This document shows, piece by piece, positions 52,274-62,816 of a stretch of DNA of 64,000 bases (the stretch's first letter is position 1; each line of letters opens with the position of its first letter). A model generated the notes under the pieces. The model saw only the letters and a program-made list of their open reading frames with translations, searched no databases and was not told the origin of the DNA. The translations under genes and the position numbers were made by a program. The DNA lies in NCBI RefSeq assembly GCF_025133575.1, contig NZ_CP104011.1:3790965-3854964 (forward strand), given 5' to 3'. This DNA is from Pseudomonas sp. GCEP-101. GTDB lineage: Bacteria; Pseudomonadota; Gammaproteobacteria; Pseudomonadales; Pseudomonadaceae.

Positions 52274-53938
52274 TCAGTCCAGCCCGGTGACGTCCAGTTC
52301 CTTGGGATACTCGACGCTGAACTTGAAGGTGGTGCTGCGTTTCTCGCCCGGTTTCAGCTGCCAGTCCCACCGCAGCTTGCCGTCGTCCTCGCGGGTGGCT
52401 GCCTGGTCTTCGGGCTCCAGCAGGGCGACCTTGATCTGTTCGTTGCGCGACACCGGCAACTGGTCCTTGAACTGCAGGCGCTGCTCGGTCTTGTGGTTGT
52501 TCTGCGCCTCGATGCGGAACTCGTAGGTGATGCGCTTGCGCCCGCCGGTGAGGCCGGTGTAGTCGGTGTAGCGGTTGACCAGCTTGCGCTTGATGGCCAT
52601 GGCTTCGTCGCCGCCCAGGGCCAGCTCGAAGGTCTCGCCCGGCATCACCGCGCGCAGCTGGCCGCTGGCGACGAAGGTGTTGCCCAGGTAGGTGTTGAGG
52701 GTGCCGGGCAGCAGCGGATAGTCGCTGGCGTTGCGGGTGTCGGCCTGCAGGTAGGCGGCTTCGCGCAGCGATGGCGTGGCCAGGTAGCGGAAGGTCGCCG
52801 GCAGCTTGAACTGGGCAATGGCGACCTTCTGCGAGCTGCCGTCGCTGTTGAGCGTGGCGCGGGTCGGGATGTGGAAGGAAGCGCTGGTGGTGGCGCCGCT
52901 GACGTCAGCCACGGCGACGGGCATGTCCGACATTTCCGCCAGGGCGCCGGCGGCGGCCTGTTCGTCGGCGGCGAAGCGCTGCGCCTTCTTCGCCTCCAGC
53001 GCCATCATCGGCGCGGCGGGGGCCGGCGCGGGGCGCGGGACCATGACCGTGCGCGGGTCGAAGGTGTCGACGAACCATGGCGAGAGCGCCGGCACGCTGC
53101 TGCCCAGGTTCGGGCGGGCGGTGGACAGGGTGAGGTCGACGTCGGTCCAGTCCTCGCCGCTGCTCTGCCGGACGATGCCCTGATAGGTCATCTCGATCTG
53201 CTCTTCGCCATCGCGCAGGCGCGCATCGTAGGCCGGCCGCCAGGAGGCGTCGTAGAGCGTGTAGCTCAGTTGCACGCGCACTTGCGCGGGCTTCTCCAGC
53301 GCCACGCGAAGGATCGCGCGCTTGTAGTGGGTGCCGTCGCCGGCGAGGTGGCTGCGCTGGTTTTCCAGCTCCTGCCTGCGTTGCTGCAGTGCTTCGCTTT
53401 GCTGGTCGAGCTGGCGCTGTTCGTCGAGGAGGCGGCCCAGGTTGCTTTCGCTCATCTGCAGCAGGTTCTTCAGCTCCTCGATGCTCGGCAGCGCCTGGTT
53501 CTTCCCTGGCTTGGTGCTGCTGGCCTGGATGTCGGCGAGGAACTGCTTCTGGTTCGCCAGCACGCTGCCGCGGTCGCTGATCTCGCGTTCCTGCCGCTCG
53601 ATCTCCCGCAACTGCGCGTCGAGCTGTTGCAGGCGGTTGTCCTCCGACGGTGGCGACACCTGGGGCGCGCTGCTGACGTCGAGCAGGGTGGCGGCGGCGC
53701 TGGCGGCGAGCGAGGCCTGCAGGCTGTTGTCATCGATGCGCTGGGGCAACTGCTCGAGGGCAATTTCGTGCTGGCCAGCGGGCAATTGCAGGGTGGCGGT
53801 GCGGGTGACGATGGCGCGGTCGGTATAGACGGTGACGGCGCTGATGCGGCTGTCGGCTACCTGCGGAGCGGCCAGCAGCGCCGTACTGAACGATGCAGCG
53901 GCCATGGCCAGGATCAGAGGGTGGAATCGAAAGGGCAT
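52274..53938 (-). CDS. mucoidy inhibitor MuiA-family (DUF4139) protein
   Basis: 554 residues with a signal peptide (about 1-24). A DUF4140-type N-terminal domain (about 30-125, SAVTVYTDRAIVTRTATLQL) is followed by a Gln/Glu/Leu coiled coil (about 105-205), then the C-terminal DUF4139 domain (VQLSYTLYDASWRPAYDARL through RFEYELRIEAQN-like strands). MuiA was named for reversing mucoidy; its mechanism is unknown. The ATG at 53938 follows GAGGTG. A Pro/Ala-rich loop (PRPAPAPAAPMM) interrupts the C-terminal domain. It is probably periplasmic. Confidence 0.88.
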   Translation of the reverse strand: MPFRFHPLILAMAAASFSTALLAAPQVADSRISAVTVYTDRAIVTRTATLQLPAGQHEIALEQLPQRIDDNSLQASLAASAAATLLDVSSAPQVSPPSEDNRLQQLDAQLREIERQEREISDRGSVLANQKQFLADIQASSTKPGKNQALPSIEELKNLLQMSESNLGRLLDEQRQLDQQSEALQQRRQELENQRSHLAGDGTHYKRAILRVALEKPAQVRVQLSYTLYDASWRPAYDARLRDGEEQIEMTYQGIVRQSSGEDWTDVDLTLSTARPNLGSSVPALSPWFVDTFDPRTVMVPRPAPAPAAPMMALEAKKAQRFAADEQAAAGALAEMSDMPVAVADVSGATTSASFHIPTRATLNSDGSSQKVAIAQFKLPATFRYLATPSLREAAYLQADTRNASDYPLLPGTLNTYLGNTFVASGQLRAVMPGETFELALGGDEAMAIKRKLVNRYTDYTGLTGGRKRITYEFRIEAQNNHKTEQRLQFKDQLPVSRNEQIKVALLEPEDQAATREDDGKLRWDWQLKPGEKRSTTFKFSVEYPKELDVTGLD

Positions 53939-54131
53939 GTGCTCACCTCGGCAAGGCCGTTCCCTGGAAGGCGGCCGGCACTGCGGAACGCCACCATGGC
54001 GTCCGTCCATGCTGCGTGTGACGAAGGCGGTGGGCGAAACGGGTTGAGCGGGGGAGGCGCGGATCGGCGGCGGCCGACGAGCGGCGGGCCGAGGGAGGGA
54101 TGCCGGGGCGTCATTCGCCCCGGCAGGAGCA

Positions 54132-55376
54132 TCAGGCGCGTTCGCCTGCCGGCGGGGCGTCCACGTCGCCTTCGGCGAGGCATGCCGCGGCGGTGAAGAG
54201 CACGTCGGTGGAGGAGTTCAGCGCGGTCTCGGCGGAGTCCTGGAGGATGCCGATGATGAAGCCGACCGCTACCACCTGCATCGCCACTTCGCTGGAGATA
54301 CCGAACAGGCCGCAGGCCAGCGGGATCAGCAGCAGCGAGCCGCCGGCCAAGCCGGAGGCGCCGCAGGCGCAGATCGAGGCCACCACGCTGAGCAGGATGG
54401 CGGTGGGCAGGTCCACGGCGATGCCGAGGGTGTGCACCGCCGCCAGGGTCAGCACGCTGATGGTGATCGCGGCGCCGGCCATGTTGATGGTGGCGCCCAG
54501 CGGGATCGACACCGAGTAGGTGTCCTCGTGCAGGCCCAGGCGTTCGCACAGCTGCAGGTTGACCGGGATGTTGGCCGCCGAGCTGCGGGTGAAGAAGGCG
54601 GTGATGCCGCTTTCGCGCAGGCACATCAGCACCAGCGGGTACGGGTTGCGGCGAATCTTGGCGAAGACGATCAACGGGTTGACCACCAGCGCCACGAAGA
54701 GCATGCAGCCCAGCAGCACGGCCAGCAGGTGCAGGTAGCCGATCAGCGCATCGAAGCCGGATTCGGCGATGGTGCCGGCCACCAGGCCGAAGATGCCCAG
54801 CGGGGCGAAGGCGATTACCACGCGGACGATCAGGGTGACGCCACCGGCCAGGTCGTCGAGCAGGTCGCGGGTGCTCTGGCGCGCGTGGCGCAGGGCGACG
54901 CCCAAGCCGATGGCCCAGGCCAGGATGGCGATGAAATCGGCCTCCAGCAGCGCCTTCACCGGGTTGGTGGTGACGCTGAACAGCAGCGAGCGCAGCACTT
55001 CGCCGATGCCGCCGGGCGGCGCCAGTTCGCTGGTCGGCGCGCTCAGCACCAGGGTCGAGGGGAAGGCGAAGCTGGCCATCACCGCGATCACCGCCGCCGA
55101 GAAGGTGCCGATCAGGTAGAGCACGAGGATCGGCCGGATGTGCGTGCGCTGGCCCTGCTTGTGGTTGGCGATGGAGGCCATCACCAGCACCAGCACGAGC
55201 ACCGGCGCCACGGCTTTCAGGGCGGAAATGAACAGCTTGCCGAGCAGGCCGACCGCTGCTGCGCCTTGCGGCCAGAGCAGGGCGAGGGCGATGCCGCAGA
55301 GCATGCCGATGAAGATTCGCAGGACCAGGCTGGTGCCCTTGAGTCGCTGCACAAGAGTGGGAGTGGGTAGCGTCAT
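54132..55376 (-). CDS. sstT: serine/threonine:sodium symporter
   Basis: 414 residues, the same length as E. coli SstT and strongly similar ([60 protein letters not shown]). It imports L-serine and L-threonine with Na+. Glutamate-transporter fold with the NMAG motif in the substrate helix. It stands alone on the minus strand with about 200 bp either side. Serine feeds pyruvate, in line with its neighbourhood of central carbon genes, but no regulatory link is visible. Confidence 0.96.
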   Translation of the reverse strand: MTLPTPTLVQRLKGTSLVLRIFIGMLCGIALALLWPQGAAAVGLLGKLFISALKAVAPVLVLVLVMASIANHKQGQRTHIRPILVLYLIGTFSAAVIAVMASFAFPSTLVLSAPTSELAPPGGIGEVLRSLLFSVTTNPVKALLEADFIAILAWAIGLGVALRHARQSTRDLLDDLAGGVTLIVRVVIAFAPLGIFGLVAGTIAESGFDALIGYLHLLAVLLGCMLFVALVVNPLIVFAKIRRNPYPLVLMCLRESGITAFFTRSSAANIPVNLQLCERLGLHEDTYSVSIPLGATINMAGAAITISVLTLAAVHTLGIAVDLPTAILLSVVASICACGASGLAGGSLLLIPLACGLFGISSEVAMQVVAVGFIIGILQDSAETALNSSTDVLFTAAACLAEGDVDAPPAGERA

Positions 55377-55581
55377 GACGTCTTTCGCTGCTGGAAGTGG
55401 GATCGCCCCGGCGAGCCGGGTGCGAAAGGGCGCGGATTATGCCGTCTGAGACCGGGAAATGCGCGGTTACCCGTCGATTGATCCGTCAGGTTGTGCTTCG
55501 GCAGGTGTCGGATTGCAGTCTGGCCGCGTGCAGGCGAACCGGCATTGATCCATGCCGGTCGCCCTGGGCATCAGGCGAAAA

Positions 55582-56418
55582 TCAGCCGAGGTCGGCGAAG
55601 GCTTCCGGGTCCAGGTCGATGCCGGCGACCCGCTGCACGGCGCCGCGCATGGTCACCTGGAAGTCGTCCTCGACGCGGATCGCCAGGCGGCCGCCGGCCA
55701 GTTGCAGGTCGATGCGTTCATCGCACAGGCCGAGCTTGCGCGCCACCGACGCCGCGGCGCAGCTGCTGGTGCCCGAGGAGAGCGTATAGCCGGCGCCGCG
55801 CTCCCAGATTTCCACGCGCAAGGCGCTGCGCGACAGCCACTGGACGAACTGCACGTTGGTGCGCCGGGGGAACAGCGGGTGGCGTTCCAGCAGCGGTCCG
55901 AGGCGGCAGGCCAGCTCACGGCTGGTCTGCTCGACGAACACCACGCAGTGCGGGTTGCCCATGGACACGGCGTTGATCTTCAGCGCCACGCCGTCGATTT
56001 CCAGGGGATAGTCCAGCGCCTCGGGGGCGTCGATCAGCACCGGGATCTTCGCGCAGGCGAACTCGGCGCGGCCCATGGACACCTCCACGGTGCGGCCCTC
56101 GTCGGACACCTGGCTGGTGACGGTGCCGCCGGCGGTGACGATGTCGAACGGCTGCCCGGCGACCAGTCCGCAGTCCCACAGGTAGCGGGAGAAGATGCGC
56201 AGGCCGTTGCCGCTCTTTTCCGCTTCCGAGCCGTCGGGGTTGAGGATGCGCAGGCCGAAGGCGGCGTCGGTGTGATGGGCGAGAAGGATGCCATCGGAGC
56301 CGATGCCGTGGTGGCGGTCGCAGACCCGGCCGATCTGCGCGGCCGTAAGGGCGAACGGCGCGTCGCCGGCGTACACCAGATAGTCGTTGCCCAGGGCCTG
56401 GTATTTCACGAAGTTCAT
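55582..56418 (-). CDS. DapF-like protein lacking both catalytic cysteines
   Basis: 278 residues with the two-lobed diaminopimelate-epimerase fold (FVKYQALGNDYLVY at the start, IGSDGILL, NAVSMGNPHCVVFVE). In true DapF the catalytic cysteines sit in QCGNGARC and ACGTGAC motifs. Here these read KSGNGLRIF (Ser69) and SSGTSSC (Ser215), so both acid/base thiols are serines. Racemisation by the usual two-thiol mechanism is therefore unlikely; it may be another isomerase, a dehydratase-like enzyme or a non-catalytic protein. It lies 33 bases after the urea transporter gene on the same strand. It should not be taken as the lysine-pathway dapF. Confidence 0.8.
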   Translation of the reverse strand: MNFVKYQALGNDYLVYAGDAPFALTAAQIGRVCDRHHGIGSDGILLAHHTDAAFGLRILNPDGSEAEKSGNGLRIFSRYLWDCGLVAGQPFDIVTAGGTVTSQVSDEGRTVEVSMGRAEFACAKIPVLIDAPEALDYPLEIDGVALKINAVSMGNPHCVVFVEQTSRELACRLGPLLERHPLFPRRTNVQFVQWLSRSALRVEIWERGAGYTLSSGTSSCAAASVARKLGLCDERIDLQLAGGRLAIRVEDDFQVTMRGAVQRVAGIDLDPEAFADLG

Positions 56419-56451
56419 GGATGCGATCCGTCGCCGCAAAAGGGCCCTCGA

Positions 56452-57369
56452 CTATACACGGGGGCCGCTGCTTTCCCTTCGCGGATCGAGCAGCAGCGCT
56501 TGCAGCGCGCGCTGGCCGAGGATCACCAGCCAGCAGGCGAGGATGAAGGGGGCGGTGAACGCGGGCAGGCCGAGGAGGGCGAAGCAGGGTTGCAGCAGCA
56601 CCGCCAGGGCGATGCCGCACAGCGGTGCCAGCGGGTGGCGGTAACGCAGCGACAGGGCGATACCGGCCAGCGCGCCGTTGAGCCCGAGCAGGCCGGCCTG
56701 GGCCGAGGCGGCCGGCAGGTCGAACAGCGGGGCGAGGGCCAGCGCACCCGCGGCGCCGACCAGGGCCCAGAAGGCGGCGCGGCGCTCCACCAGCAGCAGG
56801 CCAAGGGCGATGGTCAGGCCGGCGAGCGGTTCGCCGAGGAAGATCACTTCGCCGAAGCCCCGCGCCGTGGCATCCAGCAGCGGACTGACCGCACCGCAGG
56901 AGAGGCAGGCGACGCCGCCCGCCGGCGCGAAGCCCAGCGCCTTGCCCAGCGCCACCGACACCCAGCCCAGCAGCACGAAGGCCGAGGTATAGGCCGGCAG
57001 GCCGAAGCGTCGCCGCGACTGGCGCAGCAGCACGGCCTGCACGGCGACGCCGGTGAGGATGGCGGCAACGGTGAGCATCACCAGCCCCAGCGACCACTGG
57101 AACTGGAAGGGCAGCAGCAGGCCGATGAGGATCGGGTTGTAGTCGTGCAGGCCGGCGTCGATGTCTGCCTGTGGCTCGCGCACGAAGCGGGCGGTGAGCG
57201 GGCCGAGCAGCGCACCCAGCAGCGCGCCGGGGAGCAGCTGCGGCGCGGACCAGGCGATGGTCAGCAGCAGGATCAGGCCGAAGCGGGCGTCGGCTTGCAG
57301 GTAGATCTGGCCGAAGCCGATCAGGCGGTTGGGGAGGAGCCGTTTCTGCGAGAAGAGGGTCAGGGGCAT
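56452..57369 (-). CDS. urea transporter (UT family)
   Basis: 305 residues with about ten hydrophobic helices in two homologous halves. The urea-transporter signature is seen as LHDYNPILIGLLLPFQF in the first half and LGLNGALAGIALSLRYRHP in the second, each carrying an Asn that lines the urea channel. It conducts urea passively. I chose ATG 57369, where the hydrophobic protein begins; the frame stays open 79 more codons upstream to 57606 but that part reads as leader. No urease gene is near. It forms a pair with the DapF-like gene downstream. Confidence 0.88.
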   Translation of the reverse strand: MPLTLFSQKRLLPNRLIGFGQIYLQADARFGLILLLTIAWSAPQLLPGALLGALLGPLTARFVREPQADIDAGLHDYNPILIGLLLPFQFQWSLGLVMLTVAAILTGVAVQAVLLRQSRRRFGLPAYTSAFVLLGWVSVALGKALGFAPAGGVACLSCGAVSPLLDATARGFGEVIFLGEPLAGLTIALGLLLVERRAAFWALVGAAGALALAPLFDLPAASAQAGLLGLNGALAGIALSLRYRHPLAPLCGIALAVLLQPCFALLGLPAFTAPFILACWLVILGQRALQALLLDPRRESSGPRV

Positions 57370-57610
57370 TTGGGGTCTGGGCAGTTGAAAGTGACTCCGC
57401 AGCGCCTCGTTGGGTGTGGGGCATCGAGGCCCCATCGGCGGGCGCTGCGTGAGAACCGTGTGACGCCGCCATACGGGGCCGCGCCACGGGTTGGGAAAAA
57501 GAAAAGAGGCTGCCTGCGGGATCACCGCGAGCAGCCCCGAAAATCCATGGCCAGCATTGGGAGTTGCTGCGTGGGGGCCATGGACCGACAAGCATTCGGT
57601 GCTCATGCAT
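57370..57610 (-). promoter_or_regulatory. structured leader before the urea transporter gene
   Basis: 240 bases between a possible small ORF start (57606) and the transporter ATG. On the minus strand they hold a hairpin with terminator-like tail (57495-57536) and further inverted segments (GGCGGCGTCAC..GCGCCCGCCG). Could be an attenuating leader, or simply the end of pyk transcription. The protein translation of this frame (SVHGPHAATPNAGHGFSGLL) looks like a translated RNA element, not a domain. Confidence 0.35.
57495..57536 (-). terminator. terminator hairpin upstream of the urea transporter
   Basis: On the minus strand GGCTGC/GCAGCC (57536-57531 with 57513-57508) closes a hairpin with an inner GCGG/CCGC stem, followed by TCTTTTCTTTTT. 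It lies 420 bases after the pyk stop and about 125 bases before the transporter start. Confidence 0.65.
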
Positions 57611-57627
57611 TCATCAACAAGGTCAAA

Positions 57628-57677
57628 CCCGGACGGACGGGGACGCGGCCCCGTATTCCCGGCCCCGTCCGTCCGGG
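57628..57677. repeat. 15-bp perfect inverted repeat
   Basis: CCCGGACGGACGGGG at 57628-57642 and its exact inverse at 57663-57677, with a 20-base loop. No T-run; function unknown. It lies in the pyk-to-urea-transporter gap. Confidence 0.85.
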
Positions 57678-57749
57678 AGTGACTCGGTGCGGAGGCACGC
57701 GCTTGGGCGTGGCTCCTGAACTCGGTGTTTCTCCTGTTTGCCCTGCCTT

Positions 57750-57943
57750 CCCTCACCCCAGCCCTGGCTGCGCGCCCCGCTCAGAGGGAGAGGGGGCAGG
57801 TCGGCGTGGCCATCAGTCCCGCGCTATACGGCTGACTCCTCGCTGCACCCTTGCTTCAATGAGCGCCACACTTGCTGGCGACTCCGATCAGCTCCCTCTC
57901 CCGCTTGAGGAGCGGGGCGCGTAGCCAGGGTTGGGGTGAGGGG
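57750..57943. mobile_element. MITE-like element with CCCTCACCC ends
   Basis: 194 bp bounded by CCCTCACCCCAGCCCTGGCT and the inverse ending GGTTGGGGTGAGGG. Compared with the other copies, each end carries an extra GGCTGCGCGCCCCGC-type insertion. It ends 12 bases before the pyk stop codon, on the 3' side of the gene. Confidence 0.7.
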
Positions 57944-57955
57944 CTCTGGCTTTTC

Positions 57956-59386
57956 TCAAACCTCCAACGCCGGCGCCACCGTCTCGATGCGCAGCATGTT
58001 GGTGCTGCCCGGCTGGCCGAACGGCACGCCGGCGGTGATCACCACGGTGTCGCCACGGCGCGCCATGCGCTGGGCCAGGGCGATGTCCAGGGCGGTGGAG
58101 CAGATCTCGTCGACGTGGGCGAGCTGTGCGTTGACCACCGAATGGACGCCCCAGGCCACGGTCAGGCGGCGGGCGGATTTCAGTTGCGGCGTCAGGCTGA
58201 GGATCGGGGCCTTGGGCCGTTCGCGGGAAGCGCGCAGGGTCGAGGCGCCGGACTCGGTGTAGTTCACCAGCACCGCCACCGGCAGGATGCGGCTGATCCG
58301 GCGGATCGCGCAGCTGATGGCGTCGGAGACGGTGGCGTCCGGTTCCGGGCGGTTGATTTCCAGCGTGGCCTGGTAGTCCGGCTCGGCTTCGACCTGGCGG
58401 ATGATCTTCGCCATCATCTCCACCGCTTCGCGCGGGTACTGGCCCGAGGCGCTCTCGGCGCTGAGCATCACGCAGTCGGCGCCTTCGCTGACGGCGTTGG
58501 CGACGTCGGTCACCTCGGCGCGGGTCGGCGCCGGGGAGAAACGCATGGATTCGAGCATCTGGGTCGCCACCACCACCGGGCGGCCGAGCTGGCGGCAGAC
58601 CTGGATGATGCGCTTCTGGATGCCCGGCACGCTCTCGGCGGGCATCTCCACGCCCAAGTCGCCACGGGCCACCATGATCGCGTCGGACAGCCTGGCGATG
58701 GCTTCGATGGACTGCACCGCCGAGGGCTTCTCGATCTTGGCCATGAGGAAGGCCTTGTCGCCGATCAGCCCGCGGGCTTCCTCGATGTCTTCGGGGCGCT
58801 GCACGAAGGACAGGGCCACCCAGTCCACGCCCAGCTCCAGGCCGAAGGCCAGGTCGCGGCGGTCCTTGGCGGTCAACGGGCTGAGCTTGAGCACGGCCTC
58901 GGGGACGTTGACGCCCTTGCGGTCGGACAGCTCGCCGCTGTTCATCACGCGGGTCTCGATGGCATCGCTGTGGGCGTTGAGTACCTGCAGGCGGATCTTG
59001 CCGTCGTCCAGCAGCAGGCTCATGCCCGGCTCCAGCGCCTGGATGATTTCCGGGTGGGGCAGGGTGACGCGCTTGTCGTCGCCCGGTGCATCGTTCAGGT
59101 CGAGGGTGAAGGTCTGGCCCTTCTGCAGCTGCACCGCGCCCTCGGCGAAACGACCGACGCGCAGCTTCGGCCCCTGCAGGTCCATGAGGATGCCGATGGG
59201 GTAGTTCAGCTCGGCTTCCACTTCGCGCACCCAGGCGAAACGCTGGGCGTGGTCGCTGTATTCGCCGTGGCTGAAGTTCAGGCGGAACAGGTTGGCGCCG
59301 GCTTCCACCAGGGCGCGGATGTCCTCGCGGCTTTTGATCGCCGGGCCCAGGGTGGCGAGAATTTTTACTTTCTTATCAGGAGTCAT
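57956..59386 (-). CDS. pyk: pyruvate kinase
   Basis: 476 residues. Signatures: KILATLGPAIKSREDIRALV with LFRLNFSHG (substrate Arg/Asn), the active-site Lys in FLMAKIEKPSAVQ, ARGDLGVEMPAESVPGIQKR, and MLESMRFSPAPTRAEVTDVANA. It makes pyruvate and ATP from PEP. Being downstream of glycerate kinase in the glyoxylate cluster, it completes the path glyoxylate to tartronate semialdehyde to glycerate to 2-phosphoglycerate, via enolase to pyruvate. The start follows an AGGAGT site. Confidence 0.95.
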   Translation of the reverse strand: MTPDKKVKILATLGPAIKSREDIRALVEAGANLFRLNFSHGEYSDHAQRFAWVREVEAELNYPIGILMDLQGPKLRVGRFAEGAVQLQKGQTFTLDLNDAPGDDKRVTLPHPEIIQALEPGMSLLLDDGKIRLQVLNAHSDAIETRVMNSGELSDRKGVNVPEAVLKLSPLTAKDRRDLAFGLELGVDWVALSFVQRPEDIEEARGLIGDKAFLMAKIEKPSAVQSIEAIARLSDAIMVARGDLGVEMPAESVPGIQKRIIQVCRQLGRPVVVATQMLESMRFSPAPTRAEVTDVANAVSEGADCVMLSAESASGQYPREAVEMMAKIIRQVEAEPDYQATLEINRPEPDATVSDAISCAIRRISRILPVAVLVNYTESGASTLRASRERPKAPILSLTPQLKSARRLTVAWGVHSVVNAQLAHVDEICSTALDIALAQRMARRGDTVVITAGVPFGQPGSTNMLRIETVAPALEV

Positions 59387-59461
59387 GATCAGGCTCGAGT
59401 CAGGTGATTTCGTGGCCAGCGTTGCTGGGTCCGCGGTCGCCAGGCTAGGCGCGGAATGCAG

Positions 59462-60751
<1,290 letters not shown>

Positions 60752-61073
60752 GACAGGCTCCGATGATTCTTGTTGTGGTGTTCCATGGCTCAGGCTTCTG
60801 CGTGCAGAAGGCTCAGCGATGGAATCGAACACCCCAGCCGGCGAGGCCGTGATTCCCAACGGCCGGGTGTTCGAAGCGCTTTGCAGGGTGGCGGGCGAGG
60901 CCACTCCCATAACCTGGCCCGTCACCTTGCTCTCTGGCGGATAACGCCGCTGGCGTTATGCGCCCTACGTCCTGCTCTTCGTAGGATGGGTGGAGCTTGC
61001 GATACCCATCACCCGGTGGTGCAGGGATTGACGGGTATCGCTGCGCTCAACGCCATCCTGCGAGGCTGCTTCT
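60752..61073. repeat. repeat-bearing gap between glxR and ttuD
   Basis: No gene. It contains a GGCGGATAACGCC..GGCGTTATGCGCCCTAC palindrome (about 60936-60968), and a GTAGGATGGGTGGAGCTTGCGATACCCATC element with its inverse GGGTATCGCTGCGCTCAACG..CATCCT (about 60980-61062). Both are Pseudomonas-type extragenic repeats that interrupt an otherwise tight operon. Confidence 0.75.
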
Positions 61074-61964
61074 TCAGTCCTTGCGGATGGAGAAGTTGGC
61101 CATGTGCTCCAGCCCCTTGATCAGGCCGGAGTGGTCCCAGTTGCTGCCGCCGATGGCCGCGCAGGTGCTGAACACCTGCTGGGCGTTGGCGGTGTTGGGC
61201 AGGTTCAGGCCCAGTTCGCGCGCGCCGGCCAGGGCCAGGTTGAGGTCCTTCTGGTGCAGGCTGATGCGGAAGCCCGGATCGAAGGTGCCCTTGACCATGC
61301 GGTCGCCGTGGACTTCGAGGATGCGCGAGGAGGCGAAGCCGCCCATCAGCGCTTCACGCACCTTGGCCGGGTCGGCGCCGTTCTTGGCGGCGAACAGCAG
61401 GGCTTCGGCGACGGCCTGGATGTTCAGGGCGACGATGATCTGGTTGGCCACCTTGGCAGTCTGGCCATCGCCATTGCCGCCGACGCGGGTGATGTTCTTG
61501 CCCATGGCCTGGAACAGCGGCAGGGCGCGTTCGAAGGTGTTCGGGCAGCCGCCGACCATGATGCTCAGGGAAGCGGCCTTGGCACCGACTTCACCGCCGG
61601 AGACCGGGGCGTCCAGGTACTGGGCGCCGGTGGCCTTGATCTTTTCGGCGAAGGTCTTGGTGGCGGTGGGGGAGATCGAGCTCATGTCGATCACCACCTT
61701 GTTCGGGCCCACGCCTTCGGCGATGCCGTCCTTGCGGAACAGCACGTCCTCGACCTGCGGGGTGTCGGGCACCATGACGATGATGAACTCGGCTTCCTGG
61801 GCGACTTCCTTGGGGTTGGCCAGGGCGACGGCGCCGCCTTCGACCAGGGCCGCCGGGGCGGCGTCGTGGTGGGTGGAAACGAAGATGTGGTGACCGGCTT
61901 TCTGCAGGTTCTGCGCCATGGGCAGGCCCATGATGCCGGTGCCGATGAATCCGATTTTGGCCAT
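61074..61964 (-). CDS. glxR: tartronate semialdehyde reductase
   Basis: 296 residues of the beta-hydroxyacid dehydrogenase family: NAD(P)-binding GFIGTGIMGLPMAQNLQKAG, substrate motif DAPVSGGEVGAK and catalytic Lys in GNGDGQTAKVANQIIVA. It reduces tartronate semialdehyde to D-glycerate. It lies 69 bases downstream of hyi, on the same strand. Confidence 0.95.
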   Translation of the reverse strand: MAKIGFIGTGIMGLPMAQNLQKAGHHIFVSTHHDAAPAALVEGGAVALANPKEVAQEAEFIIVMVPDTPQVEDVLFRKDGIAEGVGPNKVVIDMSSISPTATKTFAEKIKATGAQYLDAPVSGGEVGAKAASLSIMVGGCPNTFERALPLFQAMGKNITRVGGNGDGQTAKVANQIIVALNIQAVAEALLFAAKNGADPAKVREALMGGFASSRILEVHGDRMVKGTFDPGFRISLHQKDLNLALAGARELGLNLPNTANAQQVFSTCAAIGGSNWDHSGLIKGLEHMANFSIRKD

Positions 61965-62033
61965 GAGGAGTTCTCCTGGTTGTTCTTGTTGGGCTGGCCG
62001 GCGCGTTGCGTACCCAACGCGCCGGCCGGCGAA

Positions 62034-62816
62034 TCACACGACGTTGTGGCTCTTCAGCCAGCCGAGGCCGGCTTCGGTGGTGGTCTTGGGCTTGTATTCG
62101 CAGCCGACCCAGCCGCGGTAACCGATGCGGTCCAGGTGGTCGAAGAGGAAACGGTAGTTGATCTCGCCGGTACCCGGCTCGTGGCGGCCGGGGTTGTCGG
62201 CCAGCTGCACGTGGTTGATCGCGGCGAGGTTCTTCTCGAGGGTCCGCGCCAGGTCACCTTCCATGATCTGCATGTGGTAGATGTCGTACTGCAGGAACAG
62301 GTTGGCGCTGCCGACCTTCTCGCGGATGTCCTGCGCCTGCTGGGTGGTCTGCAGGTAGAAGCCGGGAATGTCGATCGTGTTGATCATTTCCATGACCAGC
62401 TTGATGCCCGCGGCTTCGAGCTTGCCCGCCGCGTACTCCAGGTTGTTCAGGAAGGTGTTTTCGATAGTCGCGCAGTCATGGCCCTGAGGACGGATGCCGG
62501 CCAGGCAGTTGACCTGGGTGTTGCCCAGCACCTTGGCGTAGGCGATGGCCTTGTCGACGCCGGCGCGGAATTCCTCGACGCGGTCCGGGTGGCAGGCGAT
62601 GCCGCGCTCGCCCTTGGCCCAGTCGCCGGCAGGCAGGTTGAACAGCACTTGTTCGAGCTGGTTGGCGTCCAGGCGGGCCTTGATCACCTCGGCCTCGACG
62701 TCATACGGGAAGAGGTACTCGACACCGCTGAAACCGGCGCGCGCGGCGGCTTCGAAACGGTCGAGGAAGTCCACCTCGGTGAACAGCATGGACAGGTTGG
62801 CGCAGAAACGGGGCAT
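62034..62816 (-). CDS. hyi: hydroxypyruvate isomerase
   Basis: 260 residues, a TIM-barrel of the AP-endonuclease-2 superfamily. Metal-binding Glu in MEMINTIDIPGF and the C-terminal GCEYKP motif match Hyi, which interconverts hydroxypyruvate and tartronate semialdehyde. The ATG at 62816 begins PRFCANLSMLFTEVDFLDRF. It lies between gcl and glxR. Confidence 0.95.
   Translation of the reverse strand: MPRFCANLSMLFTEVDFLDRFEAAARAGFSGVEYLFPYDVEAEVIKARLDANQLEQVLFNLPAGDWAKGERGIACHPDRVEEFRAGVDKAIAYAKVLGNTQVNCLAGIRPQGHDCATIENTFLNNLEYAAGKLEAAGIKLVMEMINTIDIPGFYLQTTQQAQDIREKVGSANLFLQYDIYHMQIMEGDLARTLEKNLAAINHVQLADNPGRHEPGTGEINYRFLFDHLDRIGYRGWVGCEYKPKTTTEAGLGWLKSHNVV

Noticed and set aside
55582..56418. 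True diaminopimelate epimerase (dapF)
   Set aside because: Both catalytic cysteines are serine; P. aeruginosa-type genomes carry the genuine dapF near lysA elsewhere.
57370..57756. An N-terminal extension of the urea transporter to 434 residues
   Set aside because: The extra part has no membrane pattern, crosses a terminator hairpin and is Pro/Arg-rich. The transporter fold begins at 57369.
55552..57924. A 790-codon plus-strand open frame opposite the DapF-like and urea transporter genes
   Set aside because: Low-complexity Gln/Gly/Arg composition and no ribosome site; the minus-strand genes carry clear family motifs.
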